A DNA stretch of 64,000 bases from Paenibacillus chitinolyticus NBRC 15660 (GTDB lineage Bacteria > Bacillota > Bacilli > Paenibacillales > NBRC-103111): positions 310,001-374,000 of the forward strand of contig NZ_BBJT01000001.1 of NCBI RefSeq assembly GCF_000739915.1, in the 5' to 3' direction. The translations under genes were made by a program, and so were the position numbers. The first letter of the stretch is position 1, and each line of letters begins with the position of its first letter. A model generated the notes under the pieces. The model ran no database searches, was not told the origin of the DNA, and saw nothing but the letters and a program-made list of their open reading frames with translations. This document shows, in pieces, positions 43,879 through 51,564 of this stretch.

Positions 43879-43911
43879 TTAAATAAAAAAGTACAGATGT
43901 ATGCCTCGCAT
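43879..43911 (-). CDS. leader peptide 2 of the ABC-F gene
   Basis: A ten-codon ORF, MRGIHLYFFI, with AAAGGAG eight bases upstream. Its stop lies in TTTAATCCTTTC, which can pair with the Shine-Dalgarno region GAAGGAGGATTAA of the ABC-F gene 75 bases on. This is the arrangement of translational attenuators of macrolide resistance genes, where ribosome stalling frees the site. Confidence 0.55.
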   Translation of the reverse strand: MRGIHLYFFI

Positions 43912-43949
43912 CGTTACGACTCCTTTTATAGTTGGATTCAAGACAATAA

Positions 43950-43990
43950 AAAAACAGACCCAAGTCCGCATAGGGGCTTTGGTCTGCTTG
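43950..43990 (-). terminator. attenuator terminator 2
   Basis: GCAGACCAAAGCCCC and GGACTTGGGTCTG pair (minus strand), followed by TTTTTTTATT. It lies within the leader, between the first small ORF and the second. Confidence 0.7.
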
Positions 43991-44077
43991 AATTACACAA
44001 TTGGACATAGCGAAACAAGGCACAGTAAAGAAAGCCGTAGAGATCGCAATCGATGTCCTCAAACGTAAAGATAAGCA

Positions 44078-44124
44078 ACTCAAAAAAGCCCACACTCGTG
44101 GAAAAAAGCTTTTTTATCGTGTGC
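44078..44124 (-). terminator. attenuator terminator 1
   Basis: Directly after the first leader peptide stop, AAAAAAGC and GCTTTTTT enclose a CCAC/GTGG hairpin, and GCACAC can alternatively pair with GTGTGG. Competing folds plus a T-run suggest ribosome-controlled transcription attenuation. Confidence 0.5.
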
Positions 44125-44145
44125 TTACCAAATACGTGGAATCAT
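44125..44145 (-). CDS. leader peptide 1 of the ABC-F gene
   Basis: A six-codon ORF, MIPRIW, with a strong GAGGAGG ten bases upstream and a terminator hairpin immediately downstream. Short stalling peptides such as MYLIFM of msr(D) are known in this position. Confidence 0.55.
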   Translation of the reverse strand: MIPRIW

Positions 44146-44177
44146 AGATCGCAATCCTCCTCAATTTTTATAGTCGA

Positions 44178-44206
44178 ATCTTAACATCGGCTACTACAAA
44201 TGTCAA
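44178..44206 (-). promoter_or_regulatory. sigma-A promoter of the ABC-F/Mef operon
   Basis: TTGACA (44206-44201), a 17-base spacer and TAAGAT (44183-44178) on the minus strand. Transcription would begin only a few bases before the first leader ribosome-binding site. Confidence 0.75.
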
Positions 44207-44220
44207 TATTCGTATCCCGT

Positions 44221-44679
44221 TTAAATTATCATCCAGATTTTTACAGACCCCACTTTATCCAAGCGATACTAGAAATTGCATCTCTTGTTTGTCTATGTCT
44301 GGAGATATCCTCTTGATCTAATATAAAACATGATCTTGGCTGCCTCCAGCTTCGACGGTGCCGTCCCATCAACTTCCTGCTCCATTCATTCGACGGGTAT
44401 GTTAACGACATTAATTCATGGGCTACCTATTTTTGTTCAATCAATCTCATTCGTCTTTAAGCTCCATTGATGAGGCTGAACAGAAAGCTCAACAGATCCG
44501 TTTAGATTGAATTCTAAGCCTGCTTAACGTTCAGCTTTAGAGAAGATATATTCTTAATGAGAAAGCGGTCGTTGAGAAACGGCCGCTTAAACATGTTTGT
44601 CCTCAAAACGATAGTGAAAAGTAATTAATTCATCCGCGACATTTTGAACTGCTCATAAGACAATTTGTCAGCTTGGGCA
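44221..44679. other. stretch without a recognisable gene
   Basis: A hairpin AAGCGGTCGTT/ACGGCCGCTT lies at about 44566-44592. A short minus-strand frame (EVDGTAPSKLEAAKIMFYI) at about 44300-44385 may be a gene scr ap of unknown kind. Confidence 0.25.
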
Positions 44680-44817
44680 ATAGGAACATATTCTTGGACC
44701 TAATCGGCAATAGGAACATATTCTTGACAATTACAATTGACAAGAATATGTTCCTATAAAATAAAAAAACCGCGGTTTACGCGGTAATCAATCGTCCCAT
44801 ATTCTTGACATCCTACA
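44680..44817. mobile_element. transposon right end, family 2 (copy 2)
   Basis: ATAGGAACATATTCTTG occurs twice, followed by its inverse CAAGAATATGTTCCTAT, an A-rich run, the ACCGCGGTTTACGCGGT hairpin and CATATTCTTGACATCCTACA. It aligns throughout with 40619-40756 and so brackets the macrolide resistance operon with that copy. Confidence 0.7.
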
Positions 44818-44840
44818 TTTGTCTATTCTATCTTTTTCTG

Positions 44841-45059
44841 CTAAACGCTTAACTTATTTTTTTCGTCTTTTGTCCCCGAGTATATTTCTATAGACAAAAC
44901 TATTCCAAGTAAGTATACAAATGCCTTCAAAAAGTTAGCCTTTGGCAAAAGTAATGCTATCAAGAAACCCATAGGTACAAATAAAATTATGTTGGCAATT
45001 AAATTTAATAATCCAGTCCACCAATACCATATAAAATGTTTAACTTTATTATTGGCCAG
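44841..45059 (-). pseudogene. VanZ-family fragment
   Basis: About 72 codons: NLIANIILFVPMGFLIALLL, PKANFLKAFVYLLGIVLSIE. VanZ proteins carry N-[IV]-LFVPxGFLxPLL. Both the N-terminal helices and the C-terminal half are missing, and the upstream frame has no start. Confidence 0.6.
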
Positions 45060-45204
45060 ATCGTTCTAAAGGGGGTCAATTGTATATGCCAGTATCCTTC
45101 TTTTATGAGTAAGATTCTGTCCTTAATTCGGTTCTACTCTTAATCTTCATCTCAACACCCAAGTCATTTGTTACATATATATAAATGATAGACATCCAAA
45201 AAAG

Positions 45205-45247
45205 TAAAAAGCTACAGCCTCCTATTTAGAGGTCGTAGCTTTTTAAA
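45205..45247 (-). terminator. rho-independent terminator
   Basis: AAAAGCTACGACCTC and GAGGCTGTAGCTTTT (minus strand) form a stem 13 bp past the next gene's stop codon. Confidence 0.8.
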
Positions 45248-45259
45248 ATAGGATAATCC

Positions 45260-45811
45260 TTAACCTTTACTGATTGTTCCGTTAAAGGAGTATGTGTTGT
45301 CATTGGTTTTTGTTGAGAACAAAACATAATACCTCGTATTTGTATCAAGACCTGAGAAATTTGTGTAATCCGCAGTAGTAGCAGACATATCTAAAGTAGT
45401 ACTAGAAACAGCACTTCCGTTGCTTTTATAAAGGGTGATGGTGATGTTTTTTCCTGTAGCAACTCCACTCAGCTGCTTGAAATTGTTAATTGAGACCCTC
45501 ATTTTGCTTACTCCGGTGAAGAATGCGTTCGTGTATACTTTATATCCCAATTTATCTACTGAATAGTTATAGTCATTGTCAGCTAAGTTTGTCGCTGTAT
45601 TTCCTGTTGGAGCATCTTCTCCAAAAGGTGTGAATCCACCTGGATTTAAACCTGTAGGAGGAATAATGGACAACTTATGAATTGGAACATTTGGATTAAT
45701 TAATTCAGATGTAGCAGGGATAGTAACTTCAACAACGGGAACTGAAAGAGAATTTGAAATAGGATCATTAAGGCGATTCTCACTAGCACTTGGAATATAT
45801 ACAATATACAC
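45260..45811 (-). CDS. truncated secreted protein, unknown family
   Basis: A 183-residue frame. A Pro/Ser/Thr-rich N-terminal part is followed by a beta-rich C-terminal domain (VSKMRVSINNFKQLSG, then TRYYVLFSTKTNDNTYSFNG), which resembles modules of exported Paenibacillus proteins. There is no signal peptide and no ribosome-binding site at the first ATG, so the N-terminus has probably been lost. Family not recognised. Confidence 0.5.
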   Translation of the reverse strand: MYIVYIPSASENRLNDPISNSLSVPVVEVTIPATSELINPNVPIHKLSIIPPTGLNPGGFTPFGEDAPTGNTATNLADNDYNYSVDKLGYKVYTNAFFTGVSKMRVSINNFKQLSGVATGKNITITLYKSNGSAVSSTTLDMSATTADYTNFSGLDTNTRYYVLFSTKTNDNTYSFNGTISKG

Positions 45812-45877
45812 TAGGTCTAAAATTAATGTTTTATGGGTTTCTCATAGGATGAAAAATACTTCCATCGGCCACAATGA

Positions 45878-46157
45878 TTAAAATTTCCCGTAAGGAATCC
45901 AGTATAACCCTCCCCTTTCATCGTAATGAAATTGTATTGGAACTGCAAAACGCTGCTCTCTAACATTCATAATGGCCTTACGGTAAGCTTCACGTAGCCG
46001 GCTCACCTGATTCCATCTAATATGCCCCTCTGCCCTTATTTCAGGCAATAACGGAGTTACAGCTGAAGTGTCTTCTTTTCGCTTAGTTTTTGCAGTACTA
46101 ATGGCCTTCGTACGGGCGCTAAAATCACGATTGTCATAAAGAAGATTAGGATATTTA
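45878..46157 (-). pseudogene. C-terminal fragment of an unidentified protein
   Basis: About 92 codons read from the inner border of the right end at 46171 to a TAA at 45878-45880: SAVTPLLPEIRAEGHIRWNQ, REAYRKAIMNVREQRFAVPI, and the end GGLYWIPYGKF. Strongly protein-like, with no start. Its position right next to a transposon end suggests it was either cargo or a transposition gene; the family was not recognised. Confidence 0.45.
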
Positions 46158-46170
46158 TTTGAGAATCATT

Positions 46171-46320
46171 TTCAATTACGGGAAACAATATATGTTCTTG
46201 TCCCAATACGGCAAACGATATAAGTTCTTGTCACTGACTTGTGACAAGAACTTATATCGTTAAAATAAAAAAAGCCGCTGCTACGCGACTTTTAAGCATG
46301 TATGTTCTTGTCATCTGACA
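46171..46320. mobile_element. complete 150-bp transposon right end, family 1
   Basis: From the inside out: the site AACAATATATGTTCTTGTC; a perfect 48-bp palindrome at 46214-46261 (21-bp arms AACGATATAAGTTCTTGTCAC, one of which is 21 bases, around TGACTT); an A-run; the GCCGCTGCTACGCGACTTTT hairpin; and the outer site ending ATCTGACA. Confidence 0.8.
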
Positions 46321-46338
46321 TTACACTACTACCTACCT

Positions 46339-46424
46339 AATGATATGACAAGAACATATATCGTTATATCGTTAAATGACAAGAAATGCAGTCACTAACT
46401 GATGTAGGTTCTTATCATCCGACA
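46339..46424. mobile_element. degenerate left end joined to a right-end remnant
   Basis: GACAAGAACATATATCGTT at 46347 and a second partial site (AAATGACAAGAA) copy the left-end spacing seen at 7919. Some 40 bp later GTAGGTTCTTATCATCCGAC closes like a right end at 46424. It may be a deletion derivative of an element adjacent to the 46320 end. Confidence 0.5.
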
Positions 46425-46489
46425 TCTATTATTTTACCGCATCGTTTTGTGACTCTAAAAACTGCAGAAGCCCATCATAAAGACAATAC

Positions 46490-46627
46490 TCAATCGCGAA
46501 GTCTCTTTGAGATATTTGCTTCGGAATCTTGCCATCTTGCTTCATGTTCGTAGGATTGGGCGATCTCATCGAGAATCCCCCCAACATAGGGATAATCAAA
46601 GTACAGCCGCTCAGCCAATGCGACCAT
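46490..46627 (-). pseudogene. remnant of a second copy of the 1356-residue cargo gene
   Basis: The last 43 codons (AERLYFDYPYVGGILDEIAQ, then SYEHEARWQDSEANISKRLR) match the C-terminus of the protein at 16204-20274 in nearly every position. An ATG at 46627 happens to have GGGAGG upstream, so a 45-residue peptide could be made, but the HTH, nuclease and core are gone. Confidence 0.75.
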
Positions 46628-46802
46628 TTTAAATTCCTCCCAAGTAAACAAGTTACTTGATGTTATAACTTGGGTGGGTAGCTTTTTCAACGGTCTTGCA
46701 GACATCTTTTTCCTCACGCAAGCATCCTCACTATCTAGCCTCGCCAGTAACAGAATAAGCCCGTTGCCCCGTGAGGGACAGTAGCTGCAAACAGCCTGTT
46801 AC

Positions 46803-47681
46803 TTATATCGTGATATGTCTTCGTTCAATACCAGCCACTGCACCGCCAACCCGAACCTGGTTGATTTCACCGCTCTCGCTCATGCGCAATCCTACCTTAA
46901 TTTCAGAAGGACAATTCATCGAATACCCTTGCCTGAACATGACGTGCTCCACTTCCCGCAAAGATAGTTGGCCATGTTGGTACAAATAGCTGAGCAGGGC
47001 ACCGTTGGATGTTCCTGTCGCGCTCTCCTCGGGAATATCGTACAGCGGCGCAAAATTCCGGCATTCCGCAGCAGCACCATCTGGAGTATCCATCGTGAAC
47101 AGATGATATCCAACCACATCATATTTTTCGCTGATGGCGGTTATAGTGTCAAAATTTGGCTGAACTTCATTCAAGAGCTTCCTGCTGCGGATCGGGATCA
47201 AAATGTCCCGCAGCCCCGTCGAAACAATCTGGATGGGCAATCCGGTTTCCAGATCCTCGGCATCCATCCCCAAAGATGGGGCGATTTCCTCACAGGATAT
47301 CCTTTCAAGAAATTGTGGTAAGGCTTGTGACAAATAAACAAGACCCTCAGAGCTAATATCAACATCCAAAATCCCTGCCTTGGTCTCTATCTTATAGGAG
47401 GTCCCTTCCTTTGCCAAACCCAGCGAATGCATTAGTCCAAATGCAGCAATCGTGGCATGTCCGCACAGATCAACTTCACTGGCGGGGGTGAAATAGCGGA
47501 TTTTGTAATCGGCAAACAGGGATTTTTCCATAAATGCCGTCTCCGAAAAGCCCAATTCCTTCGCTATAAGCTGCATTTCGGCAGCACACAGCGAAAGGCC
47601 GCCCTCCAAAACAACGCCTGCTGGGTTACCACCACGCTCCCCTTTCACAAACGCATTTAACGTATACACTTTCACATTCAT
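46803..47681 (-). CDS. PhzF-family epimerase/isomerase-like protein
   Basis: A 292-residue protein with the two-lobed diaminopimelate-epimerase-like fold of PhzF. Signatures: NAFVKGERGGNPAGVVLE at the N-terminus, FSETAFM containing the catalytic Glu, FTPASEVDLCGHATIAA, and EESATGTSNGALLSYLY. Members act on small amino-acid-like substrates; the substrate here is unknown. The start is the ATG at 47681, with AGGAGAGG upstream; the longer frame lacks a site. It lies in a segment bounded by transposon right ends at 46424 and 49270. Confidence 0.85.
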   Translation of the reverse strand: MNVKVYTLNAFVKGERGGNPAGVVLEGGLSLCAAEMQLIAKELGFSETAFMEKSLFADYKIRYFTPASEVDLCGHATIAAFGLMHSLGLAKEGTSYKIETKAGILDVDISSEGLVYLSQALPQFLERISCEEIAPSLGMDAEDLETGLPIQIVSTGLRDILIPIRSRKLLNEVQPNFDTITAISEKYDVVGYHLFTMDTPDGAAAECRNFAPLYDIPEESATGTSNGALLSYLYQHGQLSLREVEHVMFRQGYSMNCPSEIKVGLRMSESGEINQVRVGGAVAGIERRHITI

Positions 47682-48234
47682 GTTCCGCTCGTCCTCTCCT
47701 TTATCTTCGAAAAATCGATGTGCGCAACCGCACGTCCCACTCGCTGCCATGAAACGGATGTCTGGGCGCCCGCGCAAATCTCTCCCGCTCCTTACGACAT
47801 TGCATTATGTTCACTCCAGATGGGCTCTCCCTGCCCTATCAGTCTCCATATACACCGTATCGTTACTACTGCATGCCAGCAACACAGGTCTGGAAGACAA
47901 ATAGATCCGCCTTCCAGTAAAGCCCTACCAATGCCGATTGCTGCGCATCAAGGTTGATCAGCATGGGCCAAGGGTCCATTATACCACGGACAGCCCAAAA
48001 CACTCTGAGGAAGTTAATCTCATGTTTTATAGGTCGCCATAGGAGTGTATTATTTGACACTTGCTTATTCAATATGTGTCGAGCAATTAAACTCCAATTC
48101 GGAAATTTATCATTGCAACATCAATGTTCAATTCAATCTTCTGCTTTACCACTATCGATGATACGGTTCTCCGCGCTGTCTATAAAGGCAAGTTTTAGAA
48201 GGCTGTCGGCGACGATCCAATGGGAGTAATGAAA
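47682..48234. other. stretch without a supported gene
   Basis: A minus-strand frame at 47866-48072 contains MDPWPMLINLDAQQSALVGL and looks protein-like, but it has no ribosome-binding site and no recognised family. It may be another scrap. Confidence 0.25.
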
Positions 48235-48276
48235 AAACTCCGAAAACCCACTACGCTCAACGGTTTTCGGAGTTCT
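48235..48276 (-). terminator. rho-independent terminator
   Basis: AACTCCGAAAACC and GGTTTTCGGAGTT with a T-run on the minus strand, just past the phosphotransferase remnant. Confidence 0.85.
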
Positions 48277-48285
48277 TGTTTAGAG

Positions 48286-49085
48286 TCAACCCTGCGCAGT
48301 GCTGGTCTTCATCTCATAAATTTTTTGGAGCGTATGGACATGCTTCGTCTTCTGGTCATCGTCCTCTGTATGGAGATACCACTCCACAAGCCTGTATCCG
48401 AATATGAGAAGAATTATTTCGTAGACGCAATTATCAGCGATAGGCGATACATCCGTATACTCCGAGAAGCCTTTGTAATACGCAGGGACACATCGCAGGT
48501 TGTATTCGACCATGTGATCGATATCGGCTTCATCCGCAATTAGGCTTGCGAGATCCTCACCTAGGCGGCCCCATCCGGATGTATCCCAGTCGATGAGCGC
48601 GATTTTCCCATCGGCATAGATCAGGTTGGTCACCCAAAAGTCTCGATGGCATAGCACGATGGGTAATTTTTCGATGAGGGTGAGTATCTCGTCTGCGTGC
48701 TCATCGATGTCGATGAGCATTTACCGCACGTGCTGCGGGAATTCGCAGTCCTCTGAGCGTATATAATCGTAGACGACCGGCCATGACCGATAATGCAGAT
48801 ACGTATTCTACATGAGATCCGCATGGCTTAGGTTGGCCAGGCTCTGCAGAACAGCGGGCTGCTCCACATACAGCTTGCGTTGATAACGTCCTAACTCTAG
48901 CGCGGCCTTTTCATACATGTCACCGGTCAAGTCTAAACCGGTTACGCCATCGATATATTCCAACCATAGCTGGAATTCATTTTCTTCGGAATTGATCTCA
49001 GCGTGATAACATGCTAATGCAAAGCGGTCGCTGCCAGCGTCGACACTTCTGACACTTTTCTTTCCCCCACTTGGAACCTCCCGCC
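48286..49085 (-). pseudogene. aminoglycoside-phosphotransferase-fold pseudogene
   Basis: One frame of about 266 codons carries the C-lobe of an APH/choline-kinase-fold protein: LCHRDFWVTNLIYADGK (catalytic HxD and metal-binding Asn) and IALIDWDTSGWGRLGEDLAS (DxD region). It is interrupted by TAG at 48808-48810 and TAA at 48721-48723. The N-lobe with the ATP-binding loop is absent. Members can be drug kinases or spore-coat CotS-type kinases; the substrate is not deducible. Confidence 0.7.
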
Positions 49086-49120
49086 CTTATACACATTTAG
49101 CATACCAATTAAGAATTAAG

Positions 49121-49270
49121 TTCAATTACGGTAAACAATATATGTTCTTGTCCTAATACGGCAAACGATATAAGTTCTTGTCACTGACTTGTGACAAGAA
49201 CTTATATCGTTAAAATAAAAAAAGCCACTGCTACGCGACTTTTAAGCATATATGTTCTTGTCATCCGACA
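49121..49270. mobile_element. complete 150-bp transposon right end, family 1
   Basis: Same length and order as the copy at 46171-46320, including the 48-bp palindrome (49164-49211) and the GCCACTGCTACGCG hairpin, ending in ATCCGACA at 49270. It is the last end before the carbohydrate locus. Confidence 0.8.
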
Positions 49271-49626
49271 AATGTTCATACATGTCGGATTCGTGCACCT
49301 ACTGTACTTGATGATGGCCTTGACGGCAATCGCCCGCTGGTCGGCTTGTCTGCACCTGATTCCTTCATGGAGCTGCAGTTGTAAGAACTACATTTTTATG
49401 CATATGTCTACAGTGAAGCATTATATCGATGCCAAAAGTAATAAGTCTCCTCCTCACAACGGTTTCTGCTGATTAGCTTGCGTAAAGGACCCATTGCTAA
49501 AAGCAGCTATGGTGCTATGGCATATATTTCATCATTGTGGCCTACAATGGCAGGATGGCCCCCTTTTAGTGCAGCAGCTGCAATCTTAAGATCTTACCCA
49601 GTGGTGTGATATTCCAGAATTAATTA
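49271..49626. other. stretch without a recognisable gene
   Basis: No supported frame. The first of three CAGAATTxxTTAGA direct repeats lies at 49615; the others are at 49671 and 49722. Confidence 0.3.
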
Positions 49627-49665
49627 GAAAACGGAGCCCGCAAACCCGCGTGGCTCCATTTTCGT
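49627..49665 (-). terminator. terminator hairpin of the carbohydrate locus
   Basis: GGAGCC and GGCTCC pair around a 13-nt loop, with AAAA/TTTT flanks on both sides. It is 200 bp beyond the last phosphatase gene. Confidence 0.55.
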
Positions 49666-49865
49666 TGTTTCAGAATTCATTAGAATTTAAAGTCCGCTGC
49701 GGCGGAAAAGACCGTTTGTTACAGAATTCGTTAGACAAAATTTGGGGCGCAAAATGGCCGATATTCAATTTGTGTATAAATATACAACCCTCTCTTACCT
49801 GTTTTACTAATGACGGGAAAAGCTTTGTGATCATCCAGTGGATGCGTTTTACCACGCTTGTCCCC

Positions 49866-50702
49866 CTACTCCAAATACATGCTTTGCAAGGCTTTCCGTC
49901 TTTGATTGGTCAAGCCGAATTCTTCAGAAAAATAAGTGTCAACATTGCCATATGTCTTCTTGATCGACCCGAAGGCGGCTTCCATGAATTGTTCTTTCAC
50001 TCCAAGCAGGTGTTCGATATTGCGCAATTCCACCTCATTCACATGTTCGGCAAGCTGACTCAGCAATTTCCCGTTGAAATCTTTCATCGTTTCGTTGGTG
50101 AGCAGGTAGTCTTTCATTACCGTTTCCTCCGGGACGCCGAGCGCCAGTAAGATCAAGGCGGCACCGACTCCCGTACGGTCCTTGCCCGCCGTGCAATGAT
50201 GCAGAAGCCCAAGGTTGTCCGAATGCTGGATCATTTCCATTAACCGTTTATATGACGGATTGCCGAGCGGGAGCTTCGTGTACAGTCCCATCATCATTGT
50301 ATCTGCGCGAAATTGTTTGAAATAGCCGTTTTTGACCATATCGACGATAACGTGTTGGTTTCGATCGGCGTTCCCAGCATTTCCCGATATGTTGATTCGA
50401 GATGCTTGATCTGCTTGAATAGCAGCAATGCGAATATTTTTTACGCCGGCAAAAACCGGATCCGGTTTCTTTTGCGCTTCATAGTCATCACGGTAATCGA
50501 AAATCGTTTTGATATTCAACGCTTGAACAGCCGCTAAATCTTGCTCCGTCAAACCGGTCAATTCATCGGAACGAAAGAAAATACCATATTTGACTTTCCT
50601 TCCATCGGCAGTTTGATAGCCTCCCATATCGCGGAAATTATGTGTTCCTTCGAGAACGATTATTCTCTGCCCCGGATACGCCCCATCACGTGTTGTTGAC
50701 AT
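49866..50702 (-). CDS. protein tyrosine/serine phosphatase (IphP/DSP-like), copy 2
   Basis: A 278-residue phosphatase. The N-terminal THNFRDMGGYQTADGRKVKYG and FFRSDELTGLTEQD blocks are typical of the Y_phosphatase3 family. The active-site P-loop is HHCTAGKDRTG with C170 and R176. No signal peptide. The start is the ATG at 50702 behind GAGGTGAT. It is closely related to the gene at 54160-54996. Each copy follows the 3' end of a GH2 gene, which points to a duplicated block. The substrate could be a phosphoprotein or a phospho-sugar. Confidence 0.88.
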   Translation of the reverse strand: MSTTRDGAYPGQRIIVLEGTHNFRDMGGYQTADGRKVKYGIFFRSDELTGLTEQDLAAVQALNIKTIFDYRDDYEAQKKPDPVFAGVKNIRIAAIQADQASRINISGNAGNADRNQHVIVDMVKNGYFKQFRADTMMMGLYTKLPLGNPSYKRLMEMIQHSDNLGLLHHCTAGKDRTGVGAALILLALGVPEETVMKDYLLTNETMKDFNGKLLSQLAEHVNEVELRNIEHLLGVKEQFMEAAFGSIKKTYGNVDTYFSEEFGLTNQRRKALQSMYLE

Positions 50703-50721
50703 AAGTATCACCTCATAGTGT

Positions 50722-50820
50722 TCAATTCGCAAACTCTTTCCGGGTCTGAAGAGTCAATACCGCCGGCACCAACCCTTCCGAAGACGCTTCAATGCGAATT
50801 TCCCCAGCCTCGTCCAGCAA
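50722..50820 (-). pseudogene. GH2 gene tail
   Basis: The last 32 codons (DEAGEIRIEASSEGLVPAVL, ending TLQTRKEFAN) are nearly identical to the end of the GH2 enzyme at 55116-57596. The rest of that second GH2 gene has been deleted and is fused to sulfatase sequence. Confidence 0.75.
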
Positions 50821-51547
50821 GCGCGTAATCCCGTATTTTTGTTTCGCTTCCTTGAATAAGCGGCAGTAGGGACCTCCCTCTAACCGTCTGAGGAATATCG
50901 ATGCCAAAATAGCCAAGGATCGTCGGCATCAAGTCGATGTTTTGCGTGATGGCCGAAATCCATTTGGAGACGGGATCAGTCCCCGGCAGATGGGTCATGA
51001 GCGGAAGATGGTCAATTTCTTTCGATGAATTCGATTCCTCTCATTACCGTGACTGCGAGAGGCATGTCATCCTCTTCCTTCAAAAATTGACGGTTTACCC
51101 AGTCCTGCCGACACAGATCGCCCGGCTTCGGATTGCTTAATGTTTCCGGAATAGGCGGCGCTTCCACCTGCCCTTTTCACGCATCGCCTTCTTGTCCTCT
51201 TACAAACTCCCATGAGTTGTATTTCGTATGGTAGGTGGCTCCGCCATCCTTGAATAAGGGGTATGGTCCGTCGTCAGATGGGTGTATACCTTGTTCTTTT
51301 TCAACAATTCGATCACCGATATGTCATACGGTTCCAAAGGTCCCCAACTTTTGTGCAAAAAGTTGTATCGTCCCGTATGCAGCTCTCTGCGTGCGGGCAT
51401 GCAAGGCAAGCTGCCTGCATAACACATTTCGAACGTGACCATTCATTCCGAGAGCCTCTCAAAGTTGGGAGCCCTGATCCAATCGCATCCGTAATTCGGA
51501 AGCATATGTTTATTCAACGAATCGAACATAAGCATGACTGCTCTCAT
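50821..51547 (-). pseudogene. sulfatase with stop and frameshifts
   Basis: Starts at the ATG at 51547 (AAAGGAG upstream): MLMFDSLNKHMLPNYGCDWI. A TGA at 51443-51445 replaces a codon before MVTFEMCYAGSLPCMPARR, which contains the CxPxR motif whose Cys becomes formylglycine in active sulfatases. Frameshifts follow, and a later part (WISAITQNIDLMPTILGYFG) lies in another frame at 50789-50998. The C-terminal domain runs into the GH2 tail. It cannot encode a working enzyme as it stands. Confidence 0.75.
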
Positions 51548-51564
51548 ACCTGTCAACACTCCTT

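Noticed and set aside
44001-44147. Plus-strand frame of 49 codons, Lys-rich, across the ABC-F leader
   Set aside because: It lies antisense to a coherent promoter-leader-terminator region and has no start signal; its Lys content follows from A-richness.
7918-49270. CRISPR-guided transposon (CAST) hypothesis
   Set aside because: No Cas12k or Cascade genes and no repeat-spacer array were found, and the TniQ protein has full TnsD length.
49650-50150. 166-codon plus-strand frame
   Set aside because: It is antisense to the phosphatase gene, which has clear motifs and a ribosome-binding site.
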